This document shows, one piece after another, positions 55,473 to 64,000 of a DNA stretch of 64,000 bases. Both the position numbers and the translations under genes were made by a program. This stretch comes from Runella sp. CRIBMP (GTDB taxonomy: Bacteria > Bacteroidota > Bacteroidia > Cytophagales > Spirosomataceae): positions 868,001 to 932,000 of the forward strand of contig NZ_JAAAKZ010000002.1 of assembly GCF_009905605.1 (NCBI RefSeq), in the 5' to 3' direction. Under the pieces are notes generated by a model. It made no database searches, was not told where the DNA came from, and worked only from the letters and a program-made list of their open reading frames with translations. Positions within the stretch are counted from its first letter, which is position 1, and each line of letters starts with the position of its first letter.

Positions 55473-56528
55473 ATGTTAAGAAAGTTATCAAACGTATTGC
55501 GATGGATACTTTGGCCGCTGAGCGTCCTGTATGGCATCGTCACCTATATCCGTAATTATTTGTATAACAATGATTTAAAAAAAATATACCAATCAGAATT
55601 ATATACCATTAATATTGGAAATTTGACAGTCGGCGGTACGGGTAAAACGCCTCATATTGAGTACTTACAGCGACTTTTGAGTGCTGATTGGGAAATAGCC
55701 ATTTTGAGCAGAGGCTACGGAAGAAAAACGAAGGGTTACCGAGAAGTGACAGACCAATCTACCGCAATTGAAGTTGGCGATGAGCCGTTACAATTTTACC
55801 ACAAATTCGGTCATCAAACACCCGTGTTCGTTTGTGAAAAACGGGTTGAAGGTATTCAGCGAATTGAAAAAGAAAAACCAAATACCCAAATCATTTTGCT
55901 GGATGATGCCTTTCAGCACCGCGCCATTCGCCCCCACCTTAACCTCTTATTGACCGACTACCGACGGCTTTTTTACCAAGATTATGTACTTCCGATGGGC
56001 CTATTGCGGGAATTCAGGCGGGGGGCCAAGCGCGCCAACGCCGTTATCGTCACTAAATGCCCACAGCACCTAACGGACACGGATAAAAATGAAATAGTAC
56101 GTCAAATTCAGAAATTTACCTTGCCATCAACCCCAATATTTTTTTCGTCCTTTAGGTACGAAACTCCCGTTCCTTACTTCAATCATTTGCCATTATTAAT
56201 TGATAACCAATCAATAAGCCTAATTTCTGGAATTGCGCAACCAGCATTATTTGAAGAAGCAGCCTCTGCTATTTATAAAATAATAGTGCATACTACTCTT
56301 GGCGACCACCACAATTACATCGAAGAAGACGTCAGGACGTTTGCCAAAATGGCGCAGAAATCGCCTATATTAACCACTGAGAAAGATTGGGTGAAGCTTT
56401 TTCCCTTACTTGAAAAAATGGGATTACAAGAAGCACGGTTTTATTACTGGCCCATCAGGGTTGGCTTTGATTCACCCACATTTGACCAATATATTATCAA
56501 CGAAGCAGCGAAACAGTGCCGCGTTTAA
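55473..56528 (+). CDS. lpxK: Tetraacyldisaccharide 4'-kinase
   Basis: A 351-residue kinase of lipid A synthesis. It has an N-terminal membrane-contact helix (VLRWILWPLSVLYGIVTYIRNYLY), the Walker A variant VGGTGKTPHIEYL and the LLDDAFQHRAIRPHLNLLLTDY segment with the conserved DD/H. It adds the 4' phosphate to the disaccharide on the inner face of the inner membrane. Its last 32 bases overlap the 3' end of a convergent T9SS cargo gene. Confidence 0.93.
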   Translation: MLRKLSNVLRWILWPLSVLYGIVTYIRNYLYNNDLKKIYQSELYTINIGNLTVGGTGKTPHIEYLQRLLSADWEIAILSRGYGRKTKGYREVTDQSTAIEVGDEPLQFYHKFGHQTPVFVCEKRVEGIQRIEKEKPNTQIILLDDAFQHRAIRPHLNLLLTDYRRLFYQDYVLPMGLLREFRRGAKRANAVIVTKCPQHLTDTDKNEIVRQIQKFTLPSTPIFFSSFRYETPVPYFNHLPLLIDNQSISLISGIAQPALFEEAASAIYKIIVHTTLGDHHNYIEEDVRTFAKMAQKSPILTTEKDWVKLFPLLEKMGLQEARFYYWPIRVGFDSPTFDQYIINEAAKQCRV

Positions 56529-57969
56529 TAAACGTTCGTCCAATTTTATCAGTGACCTTGATACGGTATAAATAGGCGCCCGCGGGGGCTGGGCTTCCAT
56601 TAATCATCCCGTTCCAAAAACGTACATTCACACTGTTTCGGAATACAACAGAACCCCAACGATCATAAATCATCACTTGCGGCTCTCCTTCAATTTCACC
56701 TTTTACTTCAAAAAAATCATTGGCTCCATCTCCATTCGGAGTAAAAGCATCTGGAACAAAAAGACTGCCGAACGGATTACAAAGTGAGGCTGGCGCGTCA
56801 GTACACAGCCTATTGGAAAGGATGGTTGCGTCTTTGGTGTTAATTTGGAGACGATAGCAGGTTTTGATCCCGCAATTACCTTCATTATCGGGCTTAAACC
56901 ATTGCGAAAACGTCGGATTCCACCAATTTTCATCATTACGCGTTACCGTCATCCCTTTTATGTCCGAAGGATATAAATAGGGCACAATGCTAACCACATT
57001 TGCATCCGCTTCTTTGGTTAACTTGATAAAACTGCTGCACAATACGTTTGACTCTAACGACGCCACACAGCTATCCCGGGCCTTAAGTTTGTAGCAAAAT
57101 ATCTTATTTGTGTCGACCAGTACTTTTACTTTTTCCTCTACATTCTTCACCACCGTTCCGAGTGTTCTGAAACCACCTCCCCCTTCTTGTCGAAAGATTT
57201 CTAGCTCAAGTTGGTTAGGATTGGTTACTGTTAACTCTCCAGTCGTAGCATCCAGCATTTCAAGTTTTGAGAGAATAGCGGGCTTTGCTTCCGAATCTAG
57301 TGAAAGGGTTTGGCTGCTTTTTCCACCGCAGTTACTGATGCGGTGCCGACCGTAAACTGTGATGATCTTAGATGTTTTGTCTGTATATTTGTGGGTAGCT
57401 AGCAGATTTAATTTGTTGAGAATAGTAAATTGACCATCGCCCCAATCAACATCATAGGCTTCATATTCAGTCACAGCGTGATTGGTAATCGTTAGATTAG
57501 CCTTTCCGTTAGAACATATCAAAACCCTAAAGGTGGGCGGTGTAGGATTCTGCACAGTCACTACTCGACACGCCCTTTGGCGCACTCCCGTAGCCGTTTC
57601 CGATAGCTTCATTACATAATATAAGCCTGGCTTTGTATAAGGAAAAATCGAGTCGGTAGTGGTTTTATATGTATCAGGATTCCCACCTTTATAATCAAAT
57701 ATGTAGCTATTTTTGTAAGAGATAATTTGTTTATTGGAGATTCGTACTTGCAAAGGCGCACAACCTACCTCATTGAGGATATTAAACTCCCCCGTTGCCC
57801 ATCCTCCAGGAATAATATTGCACTGGTTATCTACTATTTGTTGCCCAAAGGCCAACGAAGTAGTAAGCCCAATGGTAAGAAACAGCAAATACCGCTTTTT
57901 GGATTGAATAAGCGGGAGTCTGCAAAAAGTAAAGGTTATTATTAGATATAATTTTCCCAAAAATTGCAT
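56497..57969 (-). CDS. T9SS cargo protein with gliding-motility C-terminal domain
   Basis: A 490-residue exported protein. It opens with a hydrophobic segment (LLFLTIGLTTSLAFGQQ), then two or three PKD/Ig-like beta domains (FDYKGGNPDTYKTTTDSIFPYTKPGLYYVM). It ends in a type B type-IX-secretion sorting domain: FVPDAFTPNGDGANDFFEV, MIYDRWGSVVFRN and WNGMINGSPAPAGAYLYRIKV. The protein should be secreted and may be surface-bound. Its role is unknown. Its 3' end overlaps lpxK by 32 bases. Confidence 0.9.
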   Translation of the reverse strand: MQFLGKLYLIITFTFCRLPLIQSKKRYLLFLTIGLTTSLAFGQQIVDNQCNIIPGGWATGEFNILNEVGCAPLQVRISNKQIISYKNSYIFDYKGGNPDTYKTTTDSIFPYTKPGLYYVMKLSETATGVRQRACRVVTVQNPTPPTFRVLICSNGKANLTITNHAVTEYEAYDVDWGDGQFTILNKLNLLATHKYTDKTSKIITVYGRHRISNCGGKSSQTLSLDSEAKPAILSKLEMLDATTGELTVTNPNQLELEIFRQEGGGGFRTLGTVVKNVEEKVKVLVDTNKIFCYKLKARDSCVASLESNVLCSSFIKLTKEADANVVSIVPYLYPSDIKGMTVTRNDENWWNPTFSQWFKPDNEGNCGIKTCYRLQINTKDATILSNRLCTDAPASLCNPFGSLFVPDAFTPNGDGANDFFEVKGEIEGEPQVMIYDRWGSVVFRNSVNVRFWNGMINGSPAPAGAYLYRIKVTDKIGRTFIKRGTVSLLR

Positions 57970-58006
57970 TTTTTGAGCCTTTTGATATTCATAACAAAAT
58001 AGCGGG

Positions 58007-58038
58007 ACAAAAATTGTGCCCGCTATTTAAAATTACGA
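58007..58038 (-). terminator. Hairpin after the small dehydrogenase subunit gene
   Basis: AAATAGCGGG (58007-58016) with CCCGCTATTT (58029-58038), extended by CAA/TTG. In the minus direction it is followed by a short T-rich stretch. Confidence 0.6.
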
Positions 58039-58055
58039 TTAAAGGGTTGAATTAA

Positions 58056-58682
58056 TTATGAATCATAACTTAATCCGTACTGCTTCAACACATCTTCAGG
58101 CACGCCATCCCATGCATTGGGGCGGTTGCCTACGTAGCCTAAGTACTTGAATCCTACCTCTGTAGTAAAGTAGCCCGTAGCCGTCAGATTGCGCATCAGG
58201 TTAAAAAATGCTACCCCTTGACTCATCTCGGGCTTTGCTTGTCCGGGATATGCAATTTGGTCAAGCATTTGGATTTGTTGCGCTTTAGGGCAGGCTACAA
58301 ACTTTTTGCCAAATTGTTTTACACAGGCAGTATCCAACCATAGCAAACCTCCACGCATTGGCGTTTGGTGCTGGGGCATATCTTTTACGATAAATTCAAT
58401 AAACTCCGCCACTTTCGCTTCCGTTGCGCCACCAAATTGACCATCTGCAGGGATGATATAATCGGCCAGCACACGAATCGTCTGTAGTTCATGCAGCGTA
58501 AAAAACTTCTCGGCGGCAATTTTGGCATCCCGGGCCAATTCTGCCGCACTTTTTCCATTCTTAAAATCTGACAAAGAAGGTGGTACGGCCTTCTTGGGAA
58601 CATCAGCGTGGGCTTCTGTACCCGCAATCGTAGCGGTCAGGGTTCCCAACGACAGGGCTTTTAATGTATCTCTGCGTTTCAT
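58056..58682 (-). CDS. Gluconate 2-dehydrogenase subunit 3 family protein
   Basis: A 208-residue protein with a Tat-type signal (MKRRDTLKALSLGTLTATIAG). The subunit-3 domain carries FTLHELQTIRVLADYIIPADGQFGGATEAKVAEFIEFIV. Such subunits chaperone or export the GMC catalytic subunit of membrane or periplasmic sugar dehydrogenases. I place the start at the ATG at 58682, since the upstream 18 codons to 58736 would precede the Tat motif oddly. It lies 87 bases after the GMC gene, most likely in one operon. Confidence 0.9.
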   Translation of the reverse strand: MKRRDTLKALSLGTLTATIAGTEAHADVPKKAVPPSLSDFKNGKSAAELARDAKIAAEKFFTLHELQTIRVLADYIIPADGQFGGATEAKVAEFIEFIVKDMPQHQTPMRGGLLWLDTACVKQFGKKFVACPKAQQIQMLDQIAYPGQAKPEMSQGVAFFNLMRNLTATGYFTTEVGFKYLGYVGNRPNAWDGVPEDVLKQYGLSYDS

Positions 58683-58769
58683 CTTTTTGAGTGGTTGGCA
58701 GTGGGTGATTAAAGAAAAATAAATATTGATAATCAACTATTTATGAATCTCCAATCACAAACCACTTAA

Positions 58770-60509
58770 TTATAAATTCGCTTTTTTACGTTGGTCAATA
58801 ATGTACTCAGAGGCACGCATCGAAAGGGCCAAAATGGTCCAAGTCGGGTTTTTATCGGCCTGCGAAACAAAGGTTCCCGCATCCACCACAAACACGTTGT
58901 CTGCATCGTGCAGCTGACTGTAACGGTTGGTCACAGATTTGGATGGATCATCTCCCATCCGCGTGGTTCCTACTTCGTGAATAATCCGCCCAGGAGCGGC
59001 CAATCCATAGTTTGATTCAGGGCCAGGTTTAGAACCATTTGCGATACCACCCATTGCTGCGATAATTTCTTCAAACGTATCTTGCATGTGTTTTGCTTGC
59101 TTAATCTCGTGCTCAGACCAAGTGTATTGGAAGCGCAACACTGGAATTCCGTACTTATCAACCACATTAGGGTCAATTTCGCAGAAGTTATCCTCCCGCG
59201 CGATAGCCTCCCCACGACCTGCCATTCCGAAGTTGGCTCCGTAAAAATGACGATAATCTTCTTTCAACGAAAGTCCGTACCCACCTGCTGGTTTAATCTT
59301 ACCTTCTTTGTTAGGATATTTTCCGTTGATATTCTCCATTCCAAAACCAAAACCGTAGCCTGGCATCCCCATACCGCCACCGTATTCGATGTGATATCCA
59401 CGAGGGAAATCAAGTTTTTTGCCGTTCAACCACCAAGGCGTGTACACGTGCATACCTCCTACTCCATCTTCGTTGTAGCGCTTACGATCAACCAAGTGGG
59501 GCAAAAAGGCACTGCGACTAGCACCGGTCGAATCGTGCAAGTATTTACCAAGTACACCGCTTGAGTTACCAAGACCTTTGGTATGGCGCGACGACTTAGA
59601 GTTCATCAACAAACGAGCTGATTCGCAGGCACTTGCTGCCAGCACTACAATCTTCGCTTTAACGGTATATTCCTGTAAATTGTTTTTGTCTACGAAAGAA
59701 ACCCCTGTTGCTCTACCATCCTGGTTCGTAATTACTTCACGCGCCATTGCGTTGGTAAATACTTTGACGTTGCCCGTTTTTACGGCAGGTTTTACCAATA
59801 CCGAAGAGGAGGAGAAATCGGCATACGCCTGACATCCACGGCTACACTGCGAGCAATAAAAACACGCACCCCGGTCTTTATTGATGGGTTTTGTAAGGAT
59901 AGAAAGGCGCGACGGAATCACGGGAATTCCTGCTTTCTTACCAGCTTGCTTCAACATCAACTCGTGCAAACGCGGTTTGGGAGGAGGCAAAAAGAGGCCG
60001 TCGGGTTCATTCTCAATGTTTTCAATACTTCCAAAAACACCCACCAATCGGTCTACTTTATCGTAGTACGGCTTCACATCTTCGTAGCCGATGGGCCAGT
60101 TGTCGCCAAGTCCGTCAACATCTTTACGTTTAAAATCCAATGGACCAAAACGCAGCGAAATCCGCCCCCAGTGGTTGGTACGGCCGCCTAGCATCCGCGA
60201 ACGGAACCAGTCAAACTGCGTACCACTCTTGCGGGTATAGGGCTCCCCGTCAATTTCCCAACCTCCCCAAGCAGCGTCGAAATCACCAAAAGGACGGTGA
60301 TTGCCAGCACCCCGGCGGGGAGATTCCCAAGGATTCTTGAGCTGGGTAATGTACTTAGGGTCAGCAGGATCGTACCAAGGTCCCGCCTCAATGAGTGCGA
60401 CTTTAGCGCCTGCTTCTGCCAAAACCTTGGCAGCCATCCCGCCTCCCGCACCCGAGCCTACGATGCAAACATCATAAACGATAGGTTGTTCTTTGATTTG
60501 AAAACTCAT
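58770..60509 (-). CDS. GMC family FAD-dependent dehydrogenase
   Basis: A 579-residue GMC oxidoreductase. The FAD motif is CIVGSGAGGGMAAKVLAEAG at residues 15-34, the second GMC signature is LGGRTNHWGRISLRFGP, and the C-terminal GTTRMGDDPSKSV and NPTWTILALSMRASEYI match sugar dehydrogenases of the gluconate/FAD-glucose type. A Cys-x2-Cys-x2-Cys-x3-Cys cluster (Cys216, 219, 222 and 226) resembles the Fe-S site reported for bacterial FAD-glucose dehydrogenases. It has no signal peptide and is probably exported bound to the Tat-signal subunit encoded next. No cytochrome subunit gene follows. Confidence 0.92.
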   Translation of the reverse strand: MSFQIKEQPIVYDVCIVGSGAGGGMAAKVLAEAGAKVALIEAGPWYDPADPKYITQLKNPWESPRRGAGNHRPFGDFDAAWGGWEIDGEPYTRKSGTQFDWFRSRMLGGRTNHWGRISLRFGPLDFKRKDVDGLGDNWPIGYEDVKPYYDKVDRLVGVFGSIENIENEPDGLFLPPPKPRLHELMLKQAGKKAGIPVIPSRLSILTKPINKDRGACFYCSQCSRGCQAYADFSSSSVLVKPAVKTGNVKVFTNAMAREVITNQDGRATGVSFVDKNNLQEYTVKAKIVVLAASACESARLLMNSKSSRHTKGLGNSSGVLGKYLHDSTGASRSAFLPHLVDRKRYNEDGVGGMHVYTPWWLNGKKLDFPRGYHIEYGGGMGMPGYGFGFGMENINGKYPNKEGKIKPAGGYGLSLKEDYRHFYGANFGMAGRGEAIAREDNFCEIDPNVVDKYGIPVLRFQYTWSEHEIKQAKHMQDTFEEIIAAMGGIANGSKPGPESNYGLAAPGRIIHEVGTTRMGDDPSKSVTNRYSQLHDADNVFVVDAGTFVSQADKNPTWTILALSMRASEYIIDQRKKANL

Positions 60510-60614
60510 AAGTATGTCTATTGAAAAAGGTAACCAAGAATGGTTTTTAAAATTTTTGCTTAATGGTATAAAGAAACGTTTGACTTACAATTACTGTATA
60601 TCTGGCAGCCTTTA

Positions 60615-62042
60615 CTATTGTTCTATCATTATTTTTCTCAACCAATCCTCATCTAGCGTTCGCGACTGCCAATCTTGATGCTCCCGATGATAATATTTCC
60701 AGTTTTTTATTTGGGTTTTAATTTTATTCTCAAAACCAACAATTCGTGCGTCTTTTTGTTGGATTAATTCCAGTAAATAAGGCAATTTTGTCGGTCCTAG
60801 CTCTGTAATGTAGCCCATATCCAAGTTTTTTGCTTCCTTAATATTATACCAAGTAATCAACCTATCCCAATCCACCAAACCGTAACAAATAAGGACGCCA
60901 TAAACCAACCAAGAGGTACGACGAATCAGGTACCAATTTGATTTCAAATATATAATTTTAATAAAAGTAAACAACAGCCCTCCAAACGTCAATCCCAGCG
61001 CCATGTACACCCAAATTCGCTTGAATGTCAACCCAAAAACATCGATGTAAAGCGCATTTTTATAGAATGTAAATACCGTTAAAAGCCCATTCAGGACAAT
61101 CCAAAGCAGAGAAAGCTGCACCAACCGTTTGCGTTTTGGATAGAAATTTTGATTTGCTTTGAAATAAAACATAATCAGCCAAATTGCCACCAAAACACTG
61201 ATAAGCAACGCATTAAACCCTTCGTGTACCTGTTCTGAAAATCCTTTCGGAGTTTGCTGCAAGTCTGGAATCAACATTTGAAGTACATTAAAAAGGATAA
61301 AACAGGAAATAAGCGCATTCAACATTCCGAAAAGTAACACTCCCTGCTGATTTTGATACCGCAGCATTAAAGGCAAAATTCCCTTTTTCACCTTTCTAAT
61401 ACGCACCAATTCATCCTTTCTTCTAGAATCTTCTTCTACGGCTGACTCAATGCCCCACGGAAAAAAAAGAGGGCATAGCCACACTATCCCAATCAAAATA
61501 GCACCGATAAATAAAAAATTTATGTGGGTTGTAAAAAAAGAAAAATCGACAGAAAAGGCTGGATTTGCCCAATTATAGAGAAAGTAAAAGGCCGTTGTGA
61601 CCGAAAATGGAAGGACCAAAAAAGAGGGCTTAAAGCGAAATAATCCTTGAAAAGTTTTGCCCGTTTGGGCACTAAATTCTTTTCTTAAAAAAGGTAGATG
61701 GTTGGCAAACCCTCCCAAAAATGCCCCCACAAGGCCATTCAGCCAAGCCAAATGCAAACTGCTTCGGGGAGCGTACGTTAAGCCTACAAACACAAACAAC
61801 GAACACACATATATTGCTTGTAACCAGCTACTTACATGCCAACCCACCGCGATGGCCGCAATCAATTGCATCGTAGCACCCATCCACCAATAACGAAAAG
61901 AAAGTAACGCTCGATGCGCCGCTCCCACTAATACGATAAGCACCAAAGAGAATACGGGCGCATTGTAGCCCTGCGCCTGATTGTAAAACAAATACGTGTG
62001 GACCGCAACCGCAGTCAGCCAAAGCAAGTTGGTTTTGTTCAT
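60615..62042 (-). CDS. DUF4153/DUF4173-like polytopic membrane protein
   Basis: A 475-residue protein with about ten to twelve membrane spans and a C-terminal cytoplasmic tail. A DWDRLITWYNIKEAKNLDMGYITELGPTKLPYLLELI segment, with its WYNI...LDMGY...LG pattern, is what I recognise of this DUF4153/DUF4173 group. These are common, uncharacterised bacterial membrane proteins. It is upstream of the GMC gene on the same strand with a gap of 105 bases; I see no functional link. It is divergent from the glycosyltransferase gene. Confidence 0.75.
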   Translation of the reverse strand: MNKTNLLWLTAVAVHTYLFYNQAQGYNAPVFSLVLIVLVGAAHRALLSFRYWWMGATMQLIAAIAVGWHVSSWLQAIYVCSLFVFVGLTYAPRSSLHLAWLNGLVGAFLGGFANHLPFLRKEFSAQTGKTFQGLFRFKPSFLVLPFSVTTAFYFLYNWANPAFSVDFSFFTTHINFLFIGAILIGIVWLCPLFFPWGIESAVEEDSRRKDELVRIRKVKKGILPLMLRYQNQQGVLLFGMLNALISCFILFNVLQMLIPDLQQTPKGFSEQVHEGFNALLISVLVAIWLIMFYFKANQNFYPKRKRLVQLSLLWIVLNGLLTVFTFYKNALYIDVFGLTFKRIWVYMALGLTFGGLLFTFIKIIYLKSNWYLIRRTSWLVYGVLICYGLVDWDRLITWYNIKEAKNLDMGYITELGPTKLPYLLELIQQKDARIVGFENKIKTQIKNWKYYHREHQDWQSRTLDEDWLRKIMIEQ

Positions 62043-62147
62043 GTTAGTTGTTTTTGTTTAAAAAGTACTTTGTATTACAAAGTAAATAAATCATAAACAC
62101 ATTATCCTACTATTTTTTCAATAAATTTGCGTCAACAAAATCGAAAT

Positions 62148-63914
62148 ATGTCTTTGCCACAAACGTCCACTCTTTTCCAAACCAAGTACGTCTCTTATGG
62201 GCTGGTTGCCGTTTTGATACTTGCGGCATGTCTTCGTCTCTATAAATTGGATGCCCACGGAATCTTTTTTGACGAAAAAGCAACGATGATGGTAAGCCAA
62301 GGCATGGTACAAAACGGCGGTAACCAACACGATGTCTTTAACCCAACGAAGTATACTTTCACCAATCAAGAATTTTGGCAGCCACAAACCTTAGATGAAT
62401 ATTTGGAGGCGATGCGCCGCAGCGACATCGGCAACAGTCCATTTTATTACCTTTTGCTCCACAATTGGCTCAACCTAACGGGCGTTTCAGATTTTACCTC
62501 TCGCCTGCTTTCTGTGCTTTTCAGCGTTCTGACGGTGTGGCTGATTTTTATTTTTACAAATCATTTTTTAAAATCATCGAGATTGGCGCTTACGGCGGCG
62601 GCCTTGGCGGCGATTGAGCCTTTTTTTATTACTTATTCGCAACAGGCGCGCAATTATTCGCTTACTTTCTTTCTGACATTACTCGCCACTTATTGCTTCC
62701 TACGTGCACTCGAAGCCGAAGAAAAACGTAAACCTTCTGCGCGTTGGTTTCTGTTTTATGGATTGGTGGCTGGATTGAGTTTTCTTTCTCATTTTCTGGC
62801 CGCAACGGTTTGCTTAGCCCACGGAATGTATGCCCTTATCACGGTTCGTCGGCTGCGCACTTGGGTAGCTTTGGTTGGAGCCGGTGCATTAGCAGTTTCG
62901 GGTTTGGCGGCTTGGATGATTTGGGGAGGCGGAGATTGGACCCTGAGATCACTCAATCATCAATCGGCATTGTATTTAGAATGTGCGCTCAATCGGCCCT
63001 ATAATAACCCTTACGGCATTATTTTGCCCGCTACGTTTAAAAATCTATTCGATAAAAGCCTGCCGATATTTACCGATTTATGGATCTATTCAAATAGTCT
63101 GGTAGGCACGCTGGAAGGCAAAAAAAATGCAATTGTGGCCATTTTGATGGGTTTGGGGCTTATTGTGGCTTTTCGTTATTCTCAAAAAAATCCAGAAAAA
63201 TCAACCATTATCAGCATAGGAGCTGCCGTTGTTTTGGGAGTTTGTACCATATTTTACAGCAATCATAAGCTAGGATTTTCGGTCGCTTCGGTCGCCATTC
63301 TGATGCTTTTTTTGGCATTTTATCAGACAACATTCAAAAACAAAAACCTGATTTGGTTTCTCATCATTATCGCCATTATTCCCTCGGCTTTCTTGATTTT
63401 CAATGCCGCCCGCAGCGGACACACCTATGGCTTGACCCAACGCTACTCGGGATTTTCGTTTCCGTATGTTATTATTTTGGCAAGTGTTGCATTGTGGCAC
63501 CTGCTGGAAAGCAAAAATGGGTTTAAATACCTAATAATAGCGGTGTTGGTCATTCAGGCGATGTTTGTCGGACGTACCCTTCAAAGTTTCTACGACGATG
63601 TTTCGCCCAAATATAATTATCGCAGTGAGCCTCGTTTGCCCAACCCGCACTACGCTGCTGCCCAAAAAGCCCGCGAATTGTATCAAAAAGGCGATACAAT
63701 CCTCATTGCTTCCCAAATTAACGTGTTTGACAACCCCATGGACCGTACTTTTATGCGTCATTCAGTAACCGATGCGCAATATTTTAACTTGTATTTACCA
63801 AAAGACGGTATCTTTGTGCAACGGTTAGACACGGTAAATGTGGATAAAATTTCCCTTAAAAAAGCCTCTGGGCAGTTAATTGAATTAACAGACTTGAAAG
63901 GAAAACGATACTAA
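62148..63914 (+). CDS. Family-39-type membrane glycosyltransferase
   Basis: A 588-residue polytopic protein of the GT-C fold. It starts SLPQTSTLFQTKYVSYGLVAVLILAACLRL. An acidic pair in the first periplasmic loop (GIFFDEKATMMVSQG) is the catalytic feature of the PMT/ArnT-like group. LTAAALAAIEPFFITYSQQARNYSLTFFLT is the characteristic RxY/YSQEAR region. It would use a lipid-linked sugar to glycosylate a lipid or protein outside the cytoplasm. I start at the ATG at 62148. The stop overlaps the next gene's ATG (TAATG). Confidence 0.88.
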   Translation: MSLPQTSTLFQTKYVSYGLVAVLILAACLRLYKLDAHGIFFDEKATMMVSQGMVQNGGNQHDVFNPTKYTFTNQEFWQPQTLDEYLEAMRRSDIGNSPFYYLLLHNWLNLTGVSDFTSRLLSVLFSVLTVWLIFIFTNHFLKSSRLALTAAALAAIEPFFITYSQQARNYSLTFFLTLLATYCFLRALEAEEKRKPSARWFLFYGLVAGLSFLSHFLAATVCLAHGMYALITVRRLRTWVALVGAGALAVSGLAAWMIWGGGDWTLRSLNHQSALYLECALNRPYNNPYGIILPATFKNLFDKSLPIFTDLWIYSNSLVGTLEGKKNAIVAILMGLGLIVAFRYSQKNPEKSTIISIGAAVVLGVCTIFYSNHKLGFSVASVAILMLFLAFYQTTFKNKNLIWFLIIIAIIPSAFLIFNAARSGHTYGLTQRYSGFSFPYVIILASVALWHLLESKNGFKYLIIAVLVIQAMFVGRTLQSFYDDVSPKYNYRSEPRLPNPHYAAAQKARELYQKGDTILIASQINVFDNPMDRTFMRHSVTDAQYFNLYLPKDGIFVQRLDTVNVDKISLKKASGQLIELTDLKGKRY

Positions 63915-64000
63915 TGGTTGAAACACAAACGATCATCACTGACTACAAACGGCTCAGCGGCGAGCTTCGCCTCAAGGTACTGGGCCTTTACAAAAAAGCC
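63914..64000 (+). CDS. Partial CDS, hypothetical, cut by window end
   Basis: An ATG at 63914 sharing one base with the glycosyltransferase stop opens a frame with no stop to base 64000. It reads MVETQTIITDYKRLSGELRL and nine more residues. The one-base overlap suggests translational coupling. Too short to identify. Confidence 0.55.
   Translation, partial: MVETQTIITDYKRLSGELRLKVLGLYKKA

Noticed and set aside
1-64000. Insertion sequences, prophage or integrative elements
   Set aside because: No transposase, integrase, phage structural gene or terminal repeat pair is visible on either strand.

Overview
This looks like chromosomal DNA of a Bacteroidota member, most likely a Cytophagales bacterium of the Runella/Dyadobacter/Spirosoma type. 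The clues are families largely confined to that phylum (DUF2480, DUF4905, DUF6089- and DUF5777-type barrels, a gliding-motility/T9SS C-terminal sorting domain, a PafA-type phosphatase, menaquinone-type MenC), TAnnTTTG-like -7 promoter elements, and weak Shine-Dalgarno sequences. The assignment rests on protein families only. The window is gene-dense and ordinary in composition. I see no insertion sequence, prophage, CRISPR array or rRNA operon.

Layout. 1-5.98 kb (minus): an edge-truncated secreted glycoside-hydrolase-like gene, a GNAT acetyltransferase, a Rossmann oxidoreductase, an MgtC-like membrane protein and two adjacent Xaa-Pro aminopeptidase paralogues separated by an inverted CACAGAGG-type repeat. 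6-12.7 kb: subtilase, mercaptopyruvate sulfurtransferase, a Tat-type Gfo/Idh/MocA oxidoreductase, CCA-adding enzyme and DUF2480. 12.8-16.7 kb (minus): a run reading McrB-like AAA+ ATPase, VWA (CoxE-like) protein, MoaD/ThiS-like protein and HMG-CoA lyase. 16.9-23.5 kb: small unknowns, tRNA-Leu, ElbB, a membrane LytTR regulator, PafA phosphatase and a TPR protein. 23.5-30.9 kb: GH13 amylase with AraC regulator, a beta-phosphoglucomutase-like HAD, VOC, MFS, and DUF4905 plus LysM/DPBB. 31-34.6 kb: an isolated nuoL-nuoM pair. 34.7-44 kb: alpha/beta hydrolase, a BamA-like barrel, MarR-YceI, a metallopeptidase-MORN fusion, DUF72, a Rieske-barrel-YceI cluster and a DUF1080 protein. 44-49.2 kb: FabI, a tiny ABC module, SppA, tRNA-Gly and a UbiA-type prenyltransferase. 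49.2-57.97 kb: two related outer-membrane barrels (one with eight TSP3 repeats and an OmpA domain), leucyl aminopeptidase, a sulfite-oxidase-like molybdoenzyme, MenC, LpxK and a T9SS cargo protein. 58-64 kb: a GMC dehydrogenase with its Tat-type small subunit, a DUF4153/4173-like membrane protein, a family-39-type glycosyltransferase and an edge-truncated ORF.

Themes. Much of the window serves the cell envelope: lipid A (LpxK), fatty acids (FabI), membrane proteolysis (SppA), outer-membrane barrels, a peptidoglycan-binding LysM protein and T9SS cargo. A second theme is respiration and redox: NuoL/M, MenC, a UbiA-type enzyme, a Rieske lipoprotein with YceI lipid-binding proteins, GMC dehydrogenase and a molybdoenzyme. 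Carbohydrate genes (GH13/AraC, HAD, MFS, Gfo/Idh/MocA, DUF1080, GMC) are scattered. Convergent genes are often separated by perfect bidirectional hairpin terminators, some overlapping stop codons.

The best candidates for something undescribed are the McrB-like AAA+/VWA/MoaD operon, the Rieske/barrel/YceI module with a nearby MarR-YceI pair carrying a 35-bp operator-like palindrome, and the secreted metallopeptidase-MORN fusion. All functional links are inferred from sequence alone.
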